From the NCBI RefSeq assembly GCF_023821985.2, contig NZ_CP098805.1, forward strand, positions 5,695,001-5,759,000: a stretch of DNA of 64,000 bases, read 5' to 3'. How positions within the stretch are numbered: position 1 is the stretch's first letter; the number at the start of each line of letters is the position of its first letter. Positions 9,366 through 19,013 of this stretch are shown one piece after another. The notes under the pieces are model-generated. The model did not search any database and was not told the origin of the DNA. It saw nothing but the letters and a program-made list of their open reading frames with translations. The position numbers and the translations under genes are program-made. The DNA is from Dyadobacter chenhuakuii. GTDB taxonomy: Bacteria > Bacteroidota > Bacteroidia > Cytophagales > Spirosomataceae.

Positions 9366-10742
9366 CTAAAATCCGTCTGCCTTGATCTGCTTTTCGGTTA
9401 ATTCACCATATTTTTTGACTGATTCGCGGATCTCGTCCGCCTTGCCTACCATCACAAATTGCAGCTTGTCTTTCGGGAAGTAAGTGGCGATGATCTCTTT
9501 TGTTTTTTCAGTGGTCAGCCCGTCTACTTTTGTTTGGAATGTGTTGATGAAGCTTTCGTCGAAGTTGTAGAAGTGCATATCCGTCAGCAGCCTTGCGAGC
9601 ACTCCCGCGGATTCGTAGGCGGGCGGGAAGCTGCCTTTTACGTAAGCTTTAGCTGATTTCAGAATCTCATCATTAATGCCTGTTTTGTGCAAACTATCCA
9701 AGACCTGCAACGCCATATCCACAGCCGGAACCGTTGTCGAGTTTTTGGTAAATGTGCTGATCGCAAACGTTCCTGCGAATTTGTAACGCGTAAAACCGCT
9801 TCGTGCACCATAAGTAAGGCCCGAATTGACGCGTAATGCATCATTCAGCCAGGAAGTAAAACGTCCGCCTAAAATTGTGTTCACAACCAGGACCGGCACG
9901 TAATCGGCTGAATTATAATCGATTCCTTTTCCACTAATAACAAATGTAGTTTCCCTTGCATCCGGCTTGTCAACCAGTAACACGCGGCTTTTTTCGAATT
10001 CCAGATTGGGGGCAACGCGTTTTACCATGCGGTAAGGCGCTGTTTTCCAGCTGCCGAAGAGGGTGGTTATTTTCTTTTTCATATCCGCTGCTTTGAAATC
10101 GCCTACGATCGCAATCGCGCCGAGGCCCGACGTATAGTTGCTCTCGTAAAATGCTTTTGCGTCCGTTGCGGATATTTTTTCGATGGTTGCCGGTGTGCCA
10201 CCGGTGGGTGCGGCGTACGGGAAGTCCTTGAACATGAATGCATTCATGTAAGCATTGATTACTGAGCGCGGGCTCTCTTTTTCCCGGATCAGTTCCTGCG
10301 TGAGGCGCTGCTTGTGCTTTTCAAATTCTGTTTTGTCAAAAACCGGGTGCATAATCACCTGCTGAATGATGTCAAACAGTTTTTCCTGATCCTTGGTCGC
10401 AAATGACGAATTCAGACCCGCCATGTCTTTGCTGGCATACGTATTAATGCTCGCGCCCACGAAATCGATCATTTCTTCGATCTGCGGTTTGGTGTATTTT
10501 TCAGTGCCAAAAAGCAGTGCGTCAGCGGTTAAGCCCGCAAGTCCGTAACGCTGGCCGTCATTGATAGCACCGGCGTCAAAAACAGCCGAGACATTGATGA
10601 GCGGGACTTCGTGTTGTTCCATCAGGTAAATGGTCAGGCCGTTTTTGAGCTTGAATTTTTCAAAAGGCGGCACTTTAAAGTTGTTTTGTGCCGAGGCCGA
10701 AAGCGTGAGCATCGCCAGAAACACAAATAGTATCTTTTTCAT
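9366..10742 (-). CDS. M16 family peptidase-like protein, non-catalytic partner
   Basis: A 458-residue protein with a signal peptide (1-18, ending LSASA) and the two-domain M16 fold. The zinc motif HxxEH is absent: the aligned place (about residues 71-75, in GLAGLTADALLFGT) reads LTADA. The C-terminal half keeps the R...Y substrate-contact motif (GGRFTSWLNDALR...LTYGA, about 290-312). This is the pattern of the non-catalytic partner in heterodimeric M16B enzymes. It lies 39 bp downstream of a catalytic M16 gene on the same strand, so the two are probably co-expressed and act as a periplasmic heterodimer. Confidence 0.9.
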   Translation of the reverse strand: MKKILFVFLAMLTLSASAQNNFKVPPFEKFKLKNGLTIYLMEQHEVPLINVSAVFDAGAINDGQRYGLAGLTADALLFGTEKYTKPQIEEMIDFVGASINTYASKDMAGLNSSFATKDQEKLFDIIQQVIMHPVFDKTEFEKHKQRLTQELIREKESPRSVINAYMNAFMFKDFPYAAPTGGTPATIEKISATDAKAFYESNYTSGLGAIAIVGDFKAADMKKKITTLFGSWKTAPYRMVKRVAPNLEFEKSRVLLVDKPDARETTFVISGKGIDYNSADYVPVLVVNTILGGRFTSWLNDALRVNSGLTYGARSGFTRYKFAGTFAISTFTKNSTTVPAVDMALQVLDSLHKTGINDEILKSAKAYVKGSFPPAYESAGVLARLLTDMHFYNFDESFINTFQTKVDGLTTEKTKEIIATYFPKDKLQFVMVGKADEIRESVKKYGELTEKQIKADGF

Positions 10743-10781
10743 ATTTCAATTTGATTACTGAATGTCGGTGTGAGGTTTTGG

Positions 10782-12101
10782 CTATTTTGATTTTTCAGGA
10801 AGCAGATAACCCACCGTCCGGTTGCGCTCGGTAAAATATTTTGCAGCAACGCGCTTAATGTCGTCCACAGTCACTTTTTTATACAATTCCGGCGCTTCGA
10901 ACATTTTTTTATAATCCCCAAAAAACACATCATAACTGCCCAGACTATTTGCTTTACCATTAATGGTTTCTAATGTCCGATAAAATTCCATCAGCTTCTG
11001 ATTTTTCACTTTTTGAAGTTCTTCGCCTTTTACACCGTCTTTTATAATCATATCAATTTGAATACTAATCGCTTTTTCGAGGTCCGGTGCAGAAACATTG
11101 CTATTGGCAATGGCGTAAATCAGAAAAAGACTTGGGTCGAAACTTTGGTCGGTGACGCTGGAAACATTCATCGCAAGGGTTGAGTCCATGACCAGCGATT
11201 TGGTAAGACGTGAGGAATTGCCGGAAGTAAGCAAACTGCTCAATAAATCCAGCGCATAAAAGTCCTCATGTTTGGTTTCAGGAATGTGATAGGCCATGAG
11301 AATATTCGGCGCGGCAATGTCTTTATAGGCCGTTACCCTTCTTTCGCCATTCTGCTGTGGCTCTACGGTTCTGATCTTTGGCGGCAAACCTCTTGCCGGG
11401 ATGGGCGCCATGTATTGATCTGCCATTTTTTTGACCTGTTCCAAAGTCACATCGCCGACCACAACCACCGTCGCATTATTGGGCGAATAGTAAGTTTTGA
11501 AATAATTCTCCAAATCCTCCTGCGTCCAGCTTTTTATGTCAGACTCAAAACCAATTACCGGGAACATATAAGGATGTTCCTGAAAAGCAACCGATTGCAC
11601 CAGCTCGCCGATGAGCCTGTAATTGCTGTTTTCCAAACCCGTGCTGCGCTCCGAAAGCACCACGCCGCGTTCGCTTTCCACCATTTTCGGGTCGATGGAC
11701 AGGCTGGCAATGCGGTCGGATTCAAGTTTGAAGATCGGTTCCAATGCGTCTTTCTGGAACCAGTCGGTATAGACGGTCACATTTTCGGTCGTATAAGCAT
11801 TATTGGAACCGCCGTTGGCTTCCATAAAACGGTCAAATTCCTTGGGGCCGAAGTTTTTGGAGCCATTGAACATCATGTGCTCAAAGAAGTGGGAGAGGCC
11901 CGTAATGCCATGCACCTCATTCCGCGAACCCACTTTCCAGAACAGGTACATGTTGGCGTTGGGGATCGATTTGTCTTCCAGCACCAGGAATTTCATGCCG
12001 TTGGCCAATGTGAAAGTCTTCACATCTTCCGGTTTGGTTTGCGCAAAAGACGTCCCGAAACCGGCCAGGAGCGCGGCGGTAAGCAGAAATTTCTTTATCA
12101 T
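10782..12101 (-). CDS. M16 family zinc metallopeptidase, catalytic subunit
   Basis: A 439-residue protein with a signal peptide (1-20, ending GTSFA). The inverted zinc motif HFFEH is at residues 71-75, and the third ligand is probably E151 in ERGVVLSE, giving the family spacing HxxEH-x75-E. The C-terminal half has no convincing R...Y motif; that motif is supplied by the partner gene downstream. It is the first gene of a two-gene operon and divergent from the secreted nuclease-fold gene at 12199. Its substrates are probably periplasmic peptides (inference). Confidence 0.93.
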   Translation of the reverse strand: MIKKFLLTAALLAGFGTSFAQTKPEDVKTFTLANGMKFLVLEDKSIPNANMYLFWKVGSRNEVHGITGLSHFFEHMMFNGSKNFGPKEFDRFMEANGGSNNAYTTENVTVYTDWFQKDALEPIFKLESDRIASLSIDPKMVESERGVVLSERSTGLENSNYRLIGELVQSVAFQEHPYMFPVIGFESDIKSWTQEDLENYFKTYYSPNNATVVVVGDVTLEQVKKMADQYMAPIPARGLPPKIRTVEPQQNGERRVTAYKDIAAPNILMAYHIPETKHEDFYALDLLSSLLTSGNSSRLTKSLVMDSTLAMNVSSVTDQSFDPSLFLIYAIANSNVSAPDLEKAISIQIDMIIKDGVKGEELQKVKNQKLMEFYRTLETINGKANSLGSYDVFFGDYKKMFEAPELYKKVTVDDIKRVAAKYFTERNRTVGYLLPEKSK

Positions 12102-12198
12102 TTGATTAAGCTTTGTGAATTGATGTGTAATGATAGCAAACGGTTTTAAATCTATCCACTACTTTTGGTTCAGCAATTTCCTAAACCTTAAATTCTTT

Positions 12199-12996
12199 AT
12201 GAAAAATAGCCTTTTTAGTCTGCTTATCCTGCTTGCATTCTCTGCTTTCGCCAAGCCTGCGACGGATCCGCCGGTCAAAAAATACAAATTCAAAGTGATG
12301 ACCTACAACATTCACCATTGTAACCCGCCGTCGGCCGGGGATAAAATCGATGTGGAAGCCATTGCAAAGGTCATTAATGCTGAAAAACCCGATTTTGTGG
12401 CCTTGCAGGAAGTGGACGTGAACACCGAGCGCTCCGGAAAAGGGAAAAACCAGGCGCAGCAACTTGCCGCGTTAACCGGCATGCATTTCTATTTTTCCAA
12501 AGCCATTGACCATCAGGGTGGTGATTATGGCGTTGCCGTTTTGAGCAAATACAAAATAGAAGATTCTGTAAGATATGCATTGCCGATCCATGCCGACAAG
12601 CCGGAAGAAAACCGGACGGTCGCCGCGATCACGGTAACATTGCCTAACAAGCAAAAAATGATGTTTGCAAGCACGCATCTTGGTTTAAAAGAGCCAAACC
12701 GTCTTTTACAAGCAGAGACGATCATGGAAAAGTTAGGCAAAACAACATTGCCTATGATCCTTGCCGGCGATTTCAATGCAGTTCCCGAAAGCCCGGTCAT
12801 CGCTTATTTTGACAAATATTTCACCAGAACCTGCTCCGACTGCAAACCCACCATTCCGGTAGAAACCCCGAATAAAACAATTGATTTCATCATGTCCAAG
12901 CAGGGAAGCAAGTTGAAAGGATTTGATACAAAAGTGATTGACGAGAAATATGCGTCAGATCATTTGCCCGTTGTCGCCACTTTCGAGATCGATTGA
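12199..12996 (+). CDS. Secreted endonuclease/exonuclease/phosphatase family protein
   Basis: The chosen start, ATG 12199, gives a 265-residue protein beginning with a good signal peptide (MKNSLFSLLILLAFSAFA); an upstream in-frame ATG at 12130 would bury it. EEP-fold motifs occur in order: MTYNIHH (metal/Asn), LQEVD (catalytic Glu), GGDYGVAVLSK, STHLGLKE, LAGDFNA and the final SDHLPV. The fold covers nucleases, sphingomyelinases and inositol phosphatases. Export and size suggest a periplasmic phosphodiesterase or phosphatase, but the substrate is open. The last 42 bp overlap the convergent VRR-NUC gene. Confidence 0.9.
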   Translation: MKNSLFSLLILLAFSAFAKPATDPPVKKYKFKVMTYNIHHCNPPSAGDKIDVEAIAKVINAEKPDFVALQEVDVNTERSGKGKNQAQQLAALTGMHFYFSKAIDHQGGDYGVAVLSKYKIEDSVRYALPIHADKPEENRTVAAITVTLPNKQKMMFASTHLGLKEPNRLLQAETIMEKLGKTTLPMILAGDFNAVPESPVIAYFDKYFTRTCSDCKPTIPVETPNKTIDFIMSKQGSKLKGFDTKVIDEKYASDHLPVVATFEID

Positions 12997-14703
12997 CACT
13001 TCGTCTTTCAACCATTTTACGCGCACAATACGGCTTTGCACATTATGTTCCTTGAAGAAATGCTGCCAGTGTAACTGCCTGGATGACAGGTGATCCGTAG
13101 GGGATTTTATTTCAATAAAAGCATATTCGGTTTCATTCCAAACCAGTAAGTCGGGAAAGCCACGCGTGTTTTCCCGCAGGTTTAATGCAATTTCCATCAT
13201 TACCAGATGGATCTGCTCAGGGCTTAGCAGCGAAATCAATACGAGCACTTTTTCCAAAGCACCCTCGTACCAAGGCACCAGCACGTTGGTAATGCCGTAT
13301 TTTTCCATGTAAGTGCGCGTGACGAGCTCCTCAATGATCTCTTTGGAATGTGCCGCTTCGAGGCGCTCTTTCAGCTGCGCTGCTCTTTTGTAATAAAAAT
13401 CGGGCAGGAAAAAATCGGTTGGGACGCGTTGCAGGGGGTTGTGAATGGTCTGCACATTGGTGTCGTAAATGGCATCCCAAAACAGCAGTCCGAATAAAGT
13501 CCGCCAGGGCTCATTTTCACTGAAAAATGCCTGGTAACCGCGCTCCCTGTAATAATGTATAGCGCCCAGTTCGACCTGGTAACGATACATAATCGGCACT
13601 TCGATGGCCTCGGCCGATTTCAGCGCCTGGGTTGTGCGCTTGACGATCCGGGTTTTTTTGTTCTTGATTCTTTCATGAAAATCCAGACTGAAATAGCGCT
13701 CGTCTGCGTTTTGCGGATTTTCGGCAATTTCTTCGCATAAGGCCAGCGCTTCGTCGATTTCGCCCAGGTTGTAAAGCAGCCGGACTCGCCGTTCCCGCGC
13801 AGGCGCATCATTGGTCAACTGATAAATGCTCAATGCCTGCGACAACATTTTCTTCCGTTCCAGCCAGGCGCTGACCCTGAGAATGAACATATTGAAGGAT
13901 GGAATCGCTTTCGGACTTAATCCCGTTCCGTTGCCGACATGCCAGTTCATGAACCAGTCAAAAATTTCTTCCGGCGGCAGATCGGCTTTCAGCACGTCGA
14001 AAGTCTCTTTCATCAACGAGACCATTAATGTGTCGTCTACATCTTTCCGGGTCTCAAACTGAATGGCCAAATGCTGTTCATCAAAGGAATTGAAGCGCAC
14101 ATGACCCAGATCGCGGATCACAAACTCGGTCATATCCGCATTCCGGTTCCCGAAAAATAGGAATTTCATCACCATAACTTCGGCTTCATAGGAAACTTTC
14201 ACCACCGGCTCATGCTCCGTAATGATCTCGCAAAGCGTTTTGAAATCATATTCATGCATCAGCCAGCGCACCAGATCGGGCTTTTTGATGGTTTTAGCAG
14301 GCATAATGTCCGGGGCGAGGATCTTGGTGAACAGCAAATGTTCCGGCTTAGTGAAAAGCTCCATGATCTCCGCAAACCGACCCTCATGCGCGTCGCAAAT
14401 CGACTCGATAAAATCTTTTTCCAAAAGCTCATTCAGCACAGCCGGAAGGTCACTGATCTCAGCGTAAGAGAGGCTGTTGACCCGGAAAAAAGACTTGCTG
14501 CGATTGCTGAAACGAATAAAAAGACATTGCGCATCTTCCGAAAGCGAGTCGTAATCATCCAGAAACCGCGTCTCCGTTTCGTTCAAAACATGGGCGTAGC
14601 GCTTCCGGACAAATTCCAGCACATAGTTGAAATAATCGTGGTAATATTTAGGTGGAAGATCCGTCGGAAACTCGATATTCTGCACAAATGGATTCGGAAG
14701 CAC
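12955..14703 (-). CDS. VRR-NUC domain (FAN1-like) nuclease
   Basis: A 582-residue cytoplasmic protein. The C-terminal VRR-NUC domain shows the PD-(D/E)xK core: P517-D518 in RGFPDLLVW and E531-I-K533 in FIEIKSP, followed by LSSRQLHWQHFF. The central region is helical and TPR-like (ALSIYQLTN..., DEALALCEEI), as in FAN1-type structure-specific nucleases that act on branched or crosslinked DNA. Bacterial homologues occur in Bacteroidota and Pseudomonas. The gene stands alone, with about 260 bp before pgk; its 3' end overlaps the convergent EEP gene. Confidence 0.87.
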   Translation of the reverse strand: MLPNPFVQNIEFPTDLPPKYYHDYFNYVLEFVRKRYAHVLNETETRFLDDYDSLSEDAQCLFIRFSNRSKSFFRVNSLSYAEISDLPAVLNELLEKDFIESICDAHEGRFAEIMELFTKPEHLLFTKILAPDIMPAKTIKKPDLVRWLMHEYDFKTLCEIITEHEPVVKVSYEAEVMVMKFLFFGNRNADMTEFVIRDLGHVRFNSFDEQHLAIQFETRKDVDDTLMVSLMKETFDVLKADLPPEEIFDWFMNWHVGNGTGLSPKAIPSFNMFILRVSAWLERKKMLSQALSIYQLTNDAPARERRVRLLYNLGEIDEALALCEEIAENPQNADERYFSLDFHERIKNKKTRIVKRTTQALKSAEAIEVPIMYRYQVELGAIHYYRERGYQAFFSENEPWRTLFGLLFWDAIYDTNVQTIHNPLQRVPTDFFLPDFYYKRAAQLKERLEAAHSKEIIEELVTRTYMEKYGITNVLVPWYEGALEKVLVLISLLSPEQIHLVMMEIALNLRENTRGFPDLLVWNETEYAFIEIKSPTDHLSSRQLHWQHFFKEHNVQSRIVRVKWLKDEVSIDLESGDNGQMI

Positions 14704-14934
14704 TTCGATAAAAACGGATTGTAAGGATTCGATTTAAAATTAAAGTTACCAAAATAAAGCTTTTTGAAGAAAGAAATGCGGCTTAGATTTTACGGTTCTG
14801 CATAACTTCTGTGAAAAGGATTAAAATTTTGTTAATTGACGATATTTTAGAAAAATTGATAGTATAAATTGCATTATACCTATTACAAATGCCGCATTTT
14901 CTTGATATCATAGTATATAATAAAGAAATTGGAT

Positions 14935-14942
14935 TACATTTG
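14935..14942 (+). promoter_or_regulatory. Probable pgk promoter -7 element
   Basis: TACATTTG matches the Bacteroidota TAnnTTTG -7 consensus and lies 29 bp before the chosen pgk start. No TTG -33 element sits at the usual 17-23 bp spacing; the nearest (14902) is 30 bp away, so the assignment rests on the -7 box alone. The rest of the 14704-14965 gap shows no gene. Confidence 0.5.
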
Positions 14943-14971
14943 CTGCCTATGGAAAACAATTTTACATGCCC

Positions 14972-16162
14972 ATGACAACATTAGATTCGTACGATTTTTC
15001 CGGCAAAAAGGCCCTAGTCCGCGTGGACTTTAATGTTCCGCTTAATGACAAATTCGAGATCACGGACGACACCCGGATCAAAGCAACTATTCCTACTATC
15101 AGTAAAATTTTGAATGATGGAGGATCTGTCATTCTGATGTCACACCTGGGACGCCCGAAAGACGGGCCTACTGAAAAATATTCCCTGAAACACCTGGTTA
15201 ACCCATTGTCTTTGATCCTGGGTAAAACGGTAAAGTTTGCTGATGATTGCATCGGTCAAAGTGCGACGGATCTGGCGGCTTCATTAAATGCAGGTGAGGT
15301 TTTGTTATTGGAAAATCTTCGTTTTTATAAAGAAGAAGAAAAAGGGGACGAAGGTTTTGCAGAAAAGCTTTCGAAACTGGGTGATGTGTGGGTAATGGAT
15401 GCGTTTGGAACGGCTCACCGCGCACACGCTTCTACGGCTGTGATCGGCAGATTCTTTGCGGATAAAGTTTGCGGTTATGTGATGCAGGCTGAACTTGATA
15501 ACGCGGAGCGTCTTTTGGAGCATTCTGAAAGACCATTCACAGCGATCATGGGCGGTGCCAAAATCTCAGATAAAATATTGATTATCGAGCGACTGATCGA
15601 CAAGGTGGATAACCTTATCATCGGTGGCGGAATGTCTTATACATTCTCCAAAGCACAAGGTGGAAAAATCGGTAAGTCGCTTTTAGAGGCTGATAAGCAA
15701 GATCTTACGCTTGAATTGGTGAAGAAAGCCAAAGAAAAAGGCGTTAACCTCGTGTTGCCAGTTGACACTGTGATTGCAGATAAGTTCAGCAATGACGCGC
15801 AGCGCGAAGTGGTTGCAGCCGGCGAAATTCCGGACGAGTGGGAAGGCCTTGACATTGGTCCTGAAACCATCAAGATATTCTCCGAAATCATTAAAAACTC
15901 AAAAACAGTTCTTTGGAATGGTCCAATGGGTGTTTTTGAATTCGCAAACTTCGCGCAGGGAACCAACGCAATCGCTGAGTCAGTGGTGGCGGTAACGGAA
16001 GAAAATGATGCGTTCTCTTTGATTGGCGGTGGTGATTCTGCTTCTGCGATCAACAATGCAGGTTATGGCGATCGCGTGAGCTACGTTTCTACGGGCGGCG
16101 GTGCATTGCTTGAATATATGGAAGGCAAAGTGCTTCCTGGTGTAGCTGCATTGGAAGCTTAG
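14972..16162 (+). CDS. pgk: Phosphoglycerate kinase
   Basis: About 396 residues, full length for bacterial PGK. It converts 1,3-bisphosphoglycerate and ADP to 3-phosphoglycerate and ATP in glycolysis. Signature features are VRVDFNVP near the N-terminus, LMSHLGRPK, the ATP-side GGAKISDK, and the C-terminal GGGDSASA and STGGGALLEY. An ATG at 14966 lies two codons upstream in the same frame; 14972 (MTTLDSY...) fits family N-termini better. A rho-independent terminator follows. Confidence 0.97.
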   Translation: MTTLDSYDFSGKKALVRVDFNVPLNDKFEITDDTRIKATIPTISKILNDGGSVILMSHLGRPKDGPTEKYSLKHLVNPLSLILGKTVKFADDCIGQSATDLAASLNAGEVLLLENLRFYKEEEKGDEGFAEKLSKLGDVWVMDAFGTAHRAHASTAVIGRFFADKVCGYVMQAELDNAERLLEHSERPFTAIMGGAKISDKILIIERLIDKVDNLIIGGGMSYTFSKAQGGKIGKSLLEADKQDLTLELVKKAKEKGVNLVLPVDTVIADKFSNDAQREVVAAGEIPDEWEGLDIGPETIKIFSEIIKNSKTVLWNGPMGVFEFANFAQGTNAIAESVVAVTEENDAFSLIGGGDSASAINNAGYGDRVSYVSTGGGALLEYMEGKVLPGVAALEA

Positions 16163-16198
16163 GCTTTCGTTTTTGAAATCAGTTTGGTTAAAAAATAA

Positions 16199-16231
16199 GA
16201 AAACCATCTCGCATAGCGCGGGATGGTTTTT
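16199..16231 (+). terminator. Intrinsic terminator after pgk
   Basis: A GC-containing stem (AAACCATC at 16201-16208 with GATGGTTT at 16222-16229, extended inward by CGC/GCG pairing) is preceded by an A-run and followed by a T-run. It could serve both pgk and the convergent receptor gene. Confidence 0.8.
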
Positions 16232-16317
16232 CTGCATAACAAACCTAACTAATTTATGAACACGGGTCACAGAGCGGATGCCTCGATCGGCGGGTCCGCC
16301 CAGACCGGAATTCCAAC

Positions 16318-18774
16318 TTAACTGCCTCCACCGGCACGTTTCTGAAGATCGTCAGAACCCGTATTACGCTGGCGGGCGCCCTTTACATTTTGATTACCAA
16401 AATTGTAAGTAAACGTCAGCCTGAACTGGCGGCTCGGCCACTCAGACTTCACTTTGAAATCGATGTCTTTGTAAATCGCAGTTCCATTGAACCGGTTTGT
16501 CCAGAAAATGTCGTTTACATTCAGACGGATCGTTCCTTTTTTATTCAAAATGTTCTTTTGCAAACCTGCGTTCAGCATGCCCATCGGGTTCGCAGCATAT
16601 AATCCGTAGAACGCTCTGCTGTTATACCATCCGGAGATCTCAGCGGACCATCCTTTGCCCAAAGTAAATTGGTTGCTGGCGTACATATTCCACGATGCCT
16701 GCTTGATTTCCAGCTTTTGATCGAGGTAAATAGAGTTATATGCGTTGTAAACCCCTGTGAAATTCGCTTGTAAGCTCCACCATTTTGTAAATGTGACCGG
16801 GAATGAAACGGTCAAGCTTACATTGTCCTGATTATCAAGGTTATCCGATGTTACAAATGTTTTATTTTCAGAAGCAATCTGTTGAGGAAGCTCATCGGCA
16901 ATCATGTCTTTGATGCGGCTGTAAGCAAGCGTGGTGTTGATTTTGCTTTTGTAAACGTGGACCAACTGGAATGAATTCGTGTATTGCGGTTTCAGATTCG
17001 GGTTACCACGCTGGAATGTGTAAGGATCCAGATAAAATTCAAACGGGTTAAGCGACTGATAATTAGGACGATCGATCCGGCGGCTGTAAGAAATGTTCAG
17101 CACATTGTTCGTGTCCAGTTGCTGCGACAGGAAAACGCTTGGGAAAAGATTGACATAATTCCGGTCACGCTTCTGGTTCAGTGTCACCGAGTTACCAATA
17201 GAATGCGTGTGCTCTGCACGAAGGCCTAATTGATAGCTTAGTTTTTTCGTGATTTTGGCATTGTAGTTCACATAGGCCGCGTTCACGTTTTCGGTGTATT
17301 TGAAGCGGTTGGAGCGCGATGGGTCCAGCACCCATTCGTCTGCTTTTGTTTCAAAAATCATATCATTATCGGAAGCTACGAAGCTGGTTTTCAAACCTGT
17401 TTCAAATTTTCCTTTGCCCAATGGCTGCGCGTAATCGAGTTTAGCAACGCCAATGTTAATGTCGGAAGGCATGTTGTTTCTGACTGCTTCACGGCTGCCG
17501 GTTTCTTCCTGGCCTTGCGGAGTGAAATAGCGCGTATCCAGGTTGCTTTTCTTGCTGCCGCTGTAATTGACAAAGTCCACATCGAATGTCAGTTCCTTGC
17601 CTTTATCGTCAAATTGATGCTTCAAATTGGCGTTGGCGCTCACATTGTTCATTTTGCCGCCGTTGAAAACATCCGTTCTGAACGTGCGTTGCAGGCTTAA
17701 ATCTTCATTCAGGATTCTGGTGTTGGTTTGTCCGAAAGGGTTGCTCCAATTGTTATAAAATCCTGAAACCAGCACTCCAACCGTTGTTTTATCCGTAACA
17801 AAGTAATCAGCACCTGCCCTTACATTATAGTATTGTGATTTGTTGGTGCGCTCTGTTTTTTGATCAAAAATCGTCACCTTATCCTCGAATGGGATTCTTC
17901 TGTAAATGTCGTTGTTATTGAATCCTTTGTTGAAAAAAGCGCCTCCGCTGATGAATGTGCTTAATTTTCCGGCGCGGTGATTAACTGTTGCCGTGGCGTT
18001 GGATCTTCCGTATTTGGCGTAGGCGGCGCCTAAGTTAATGTTTCCGTTCGTGCCGTAATTTTTGTTGCGCTTCATCTTAATGTTGATGATCCCGGAATTT
18101 CCGGCAGCGTCGTATTTGGCAGAAGGGTTGGTGATCAGCTCGATTTTTTCGATGTTATCACTGGGCGTGTTGCGCAGGAGCGTGATGAGTTCTTGTTGGG
18201 ATAAAAAGGTCTGTTTTCCATCAATTTGAACGATTACACCTTCTTTTCCGCGCAATTTCAATTGCTCATTTTGCTGGTCAACCGTTACGCCAGGTGCACG
18301 TTCCAGAACTTCCAGCGCCGTGGCACCCGCAGAAACGATGCTGTTCTCCACATTTACAACTGTACGGTCAATCTGCTGTTCGATGAATGGTTTTTTAGCA
18401 ACGACCGTCACTTCATTCAATGCCTGCGTGTCGGTTTTTAGGGAAATGGTGGGAAGTGCAACAGCGTCGTCATTGACATTGAAAGGTGCGCTGTAACTTT
18501 TTTGGTAACCGACCATCGAAACCAGCGTCAGGAATTTGCCGGCTGGAACTTGGTCGAATAAAAATTTACCGCCGTCGTCAGCCGCAAGCCCTTTCACCAG
18601 GGTGGAATCGCTTGCCTTTAACAATAATACATTGACAAACGGAAAAGGCTGGGATTTTTCATCTAGGATTGCCCCGGATACTTTTCCCTTGCCGGGAGTG
18701 GCGGAAGTGGTTTGTGCCTGCACAAAAGTTCCAGCCAGCAGCAGCGCTACAGTTAGGTTTAATAAGAATTTCAT
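16318..18774 (-). CDS. Outer-membrane beta-barrel (TonB-receptor-like) protein with carboxypeptidase-regulatory domain
   Basis: An 818-residue protein: signal peptide (1-20, ending GTFVQA), CarboxypepD_reg beta-sandwich (about 28-115, GKVSGAILDEKSQPFPFVNV), plug-like domain (about 120-220, ALEVLERAPGVTVD and QIDGKQTFLS), then an outer-membrane barrel of the type common in Bacteroidota. There is no STN domain and no SusD partner, so it is a stand-alone receptor or channel with unknown ligand. It is last on its strand, convergent with pgk. Two 9-bp direct repeats lie about 100-125 bp upstream. Confidence 0.92.
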   Translation of the reverse strand: MKFLLNLTVALLLAGTFVQAQTTSATPGKGKVSGAILDEKSQPFPFVNVLLLKASDSTLVKGLAADDGGKFLFDQVPAGKFLTLVSMVGYQKSYSAPFNVNDDAVALPTISLKTDTQALNEVTVVAKKPFIEQQIDRTVVNVENSIVSAGATALEVLERAPGVTVDQQNEQLKLRGKEGVIVQIDGKQTFLSQQELITLLRNTPSDNIEKIELITNPSAKYDAAGNSGIINIKMKRNKNYGTNGNINLGAAYAKYGRSNATATVNHRAGKLSTFISGGAFFNKGFNNNDIYRRIPFEDKVTIFDQKTERTNKSQYYNVRAGADYFVTDKTTVGVLVSGFYNNWSNPFGQTNTRILNEDLSLQRTFRTDVFNGGKMNNVSANANLKHQFDDKGKELTFDVDFVNYSGSKKSNLDTRYFTPQGQEETGSREAVRNNMPSDINIGVAKLDYAQPLGKGKFETGLKTSFVASDNDMIFETKADEWVLDPSRSNRFKYTENVNAAYVNYNAKITKKLSYQLGLRAEHTHSIGNSVTLNQKRDRNYVNLFPSVFLSQQLDTNNVLNISYSRRIDRPNYQSLNPFEFYLDPYTFQRGNPNLKPQYTNSFQLVHVYKSKINTTLAYSRIKDMIADELPQQIASENKTFVTSDNLDNQDNVSLTVSFPVTFTKWWSLQANFTGVYNAYNSIYLDQKLEIKQASWNMYASNQFTLGKGWSAEISGWYNSRAFYGLYAANPMGMLNAGLQKNILNKKGTIRLNVNDIFWTNRFNGTAIYKDIDFKVKSEWPSRQFRLTFTYNFGNQNVKGARQRNTGSDDLQKRAGGGS

Positions 18775-18871
18775 GGCTAATAGATTATGTTCAGTGTCCG
18801 GCTTCGGGTGCGTTATTTTCCTTTCCGGTACAGTGTAAAAGTAAGTACTTTGTATAACATAGAACCTTAGA

Positions 18872-18902
18872 TTACATAAGTGGTTTTAATGTTACATAAG
18901 CG
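18872..18902. promoter_or_regulatory. Direct repeats upstream of the beta-barrel receptor gene (possible regulator site)
   Basis: TTACATAAG occurs at 18872-18880 and 18892-18900, exactly 20 bp apart, each followed by a TGG/CGG triplet. Two helical turns of spacing places both copies on one DNA face, as for tandem binding of a response regulator. The site lies about 100 bp upstream of the receptor start at 18774. No regulator is encoded nearby, so function is inference. Confidence 0.45.
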
Positions 18903-19013
18903 GATAATGTGTGCCTGTTGTTTGCTTGATAGATACAAAGGGAATAAAGAAAGTTGCATGTGGCGAGAAAAAAAGTTTAAGTGGTAAATTGCCGTTGTGA
19001 ACGACCAGGGCAC

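Noticed and set aside
11268..12149. 293-codon plus-strand frame opposite the catalytic M16 gene
   Set aside because: Entirely antisense to a well-supported gene with zinc motif and signal peptide; no family resemblance of its own.
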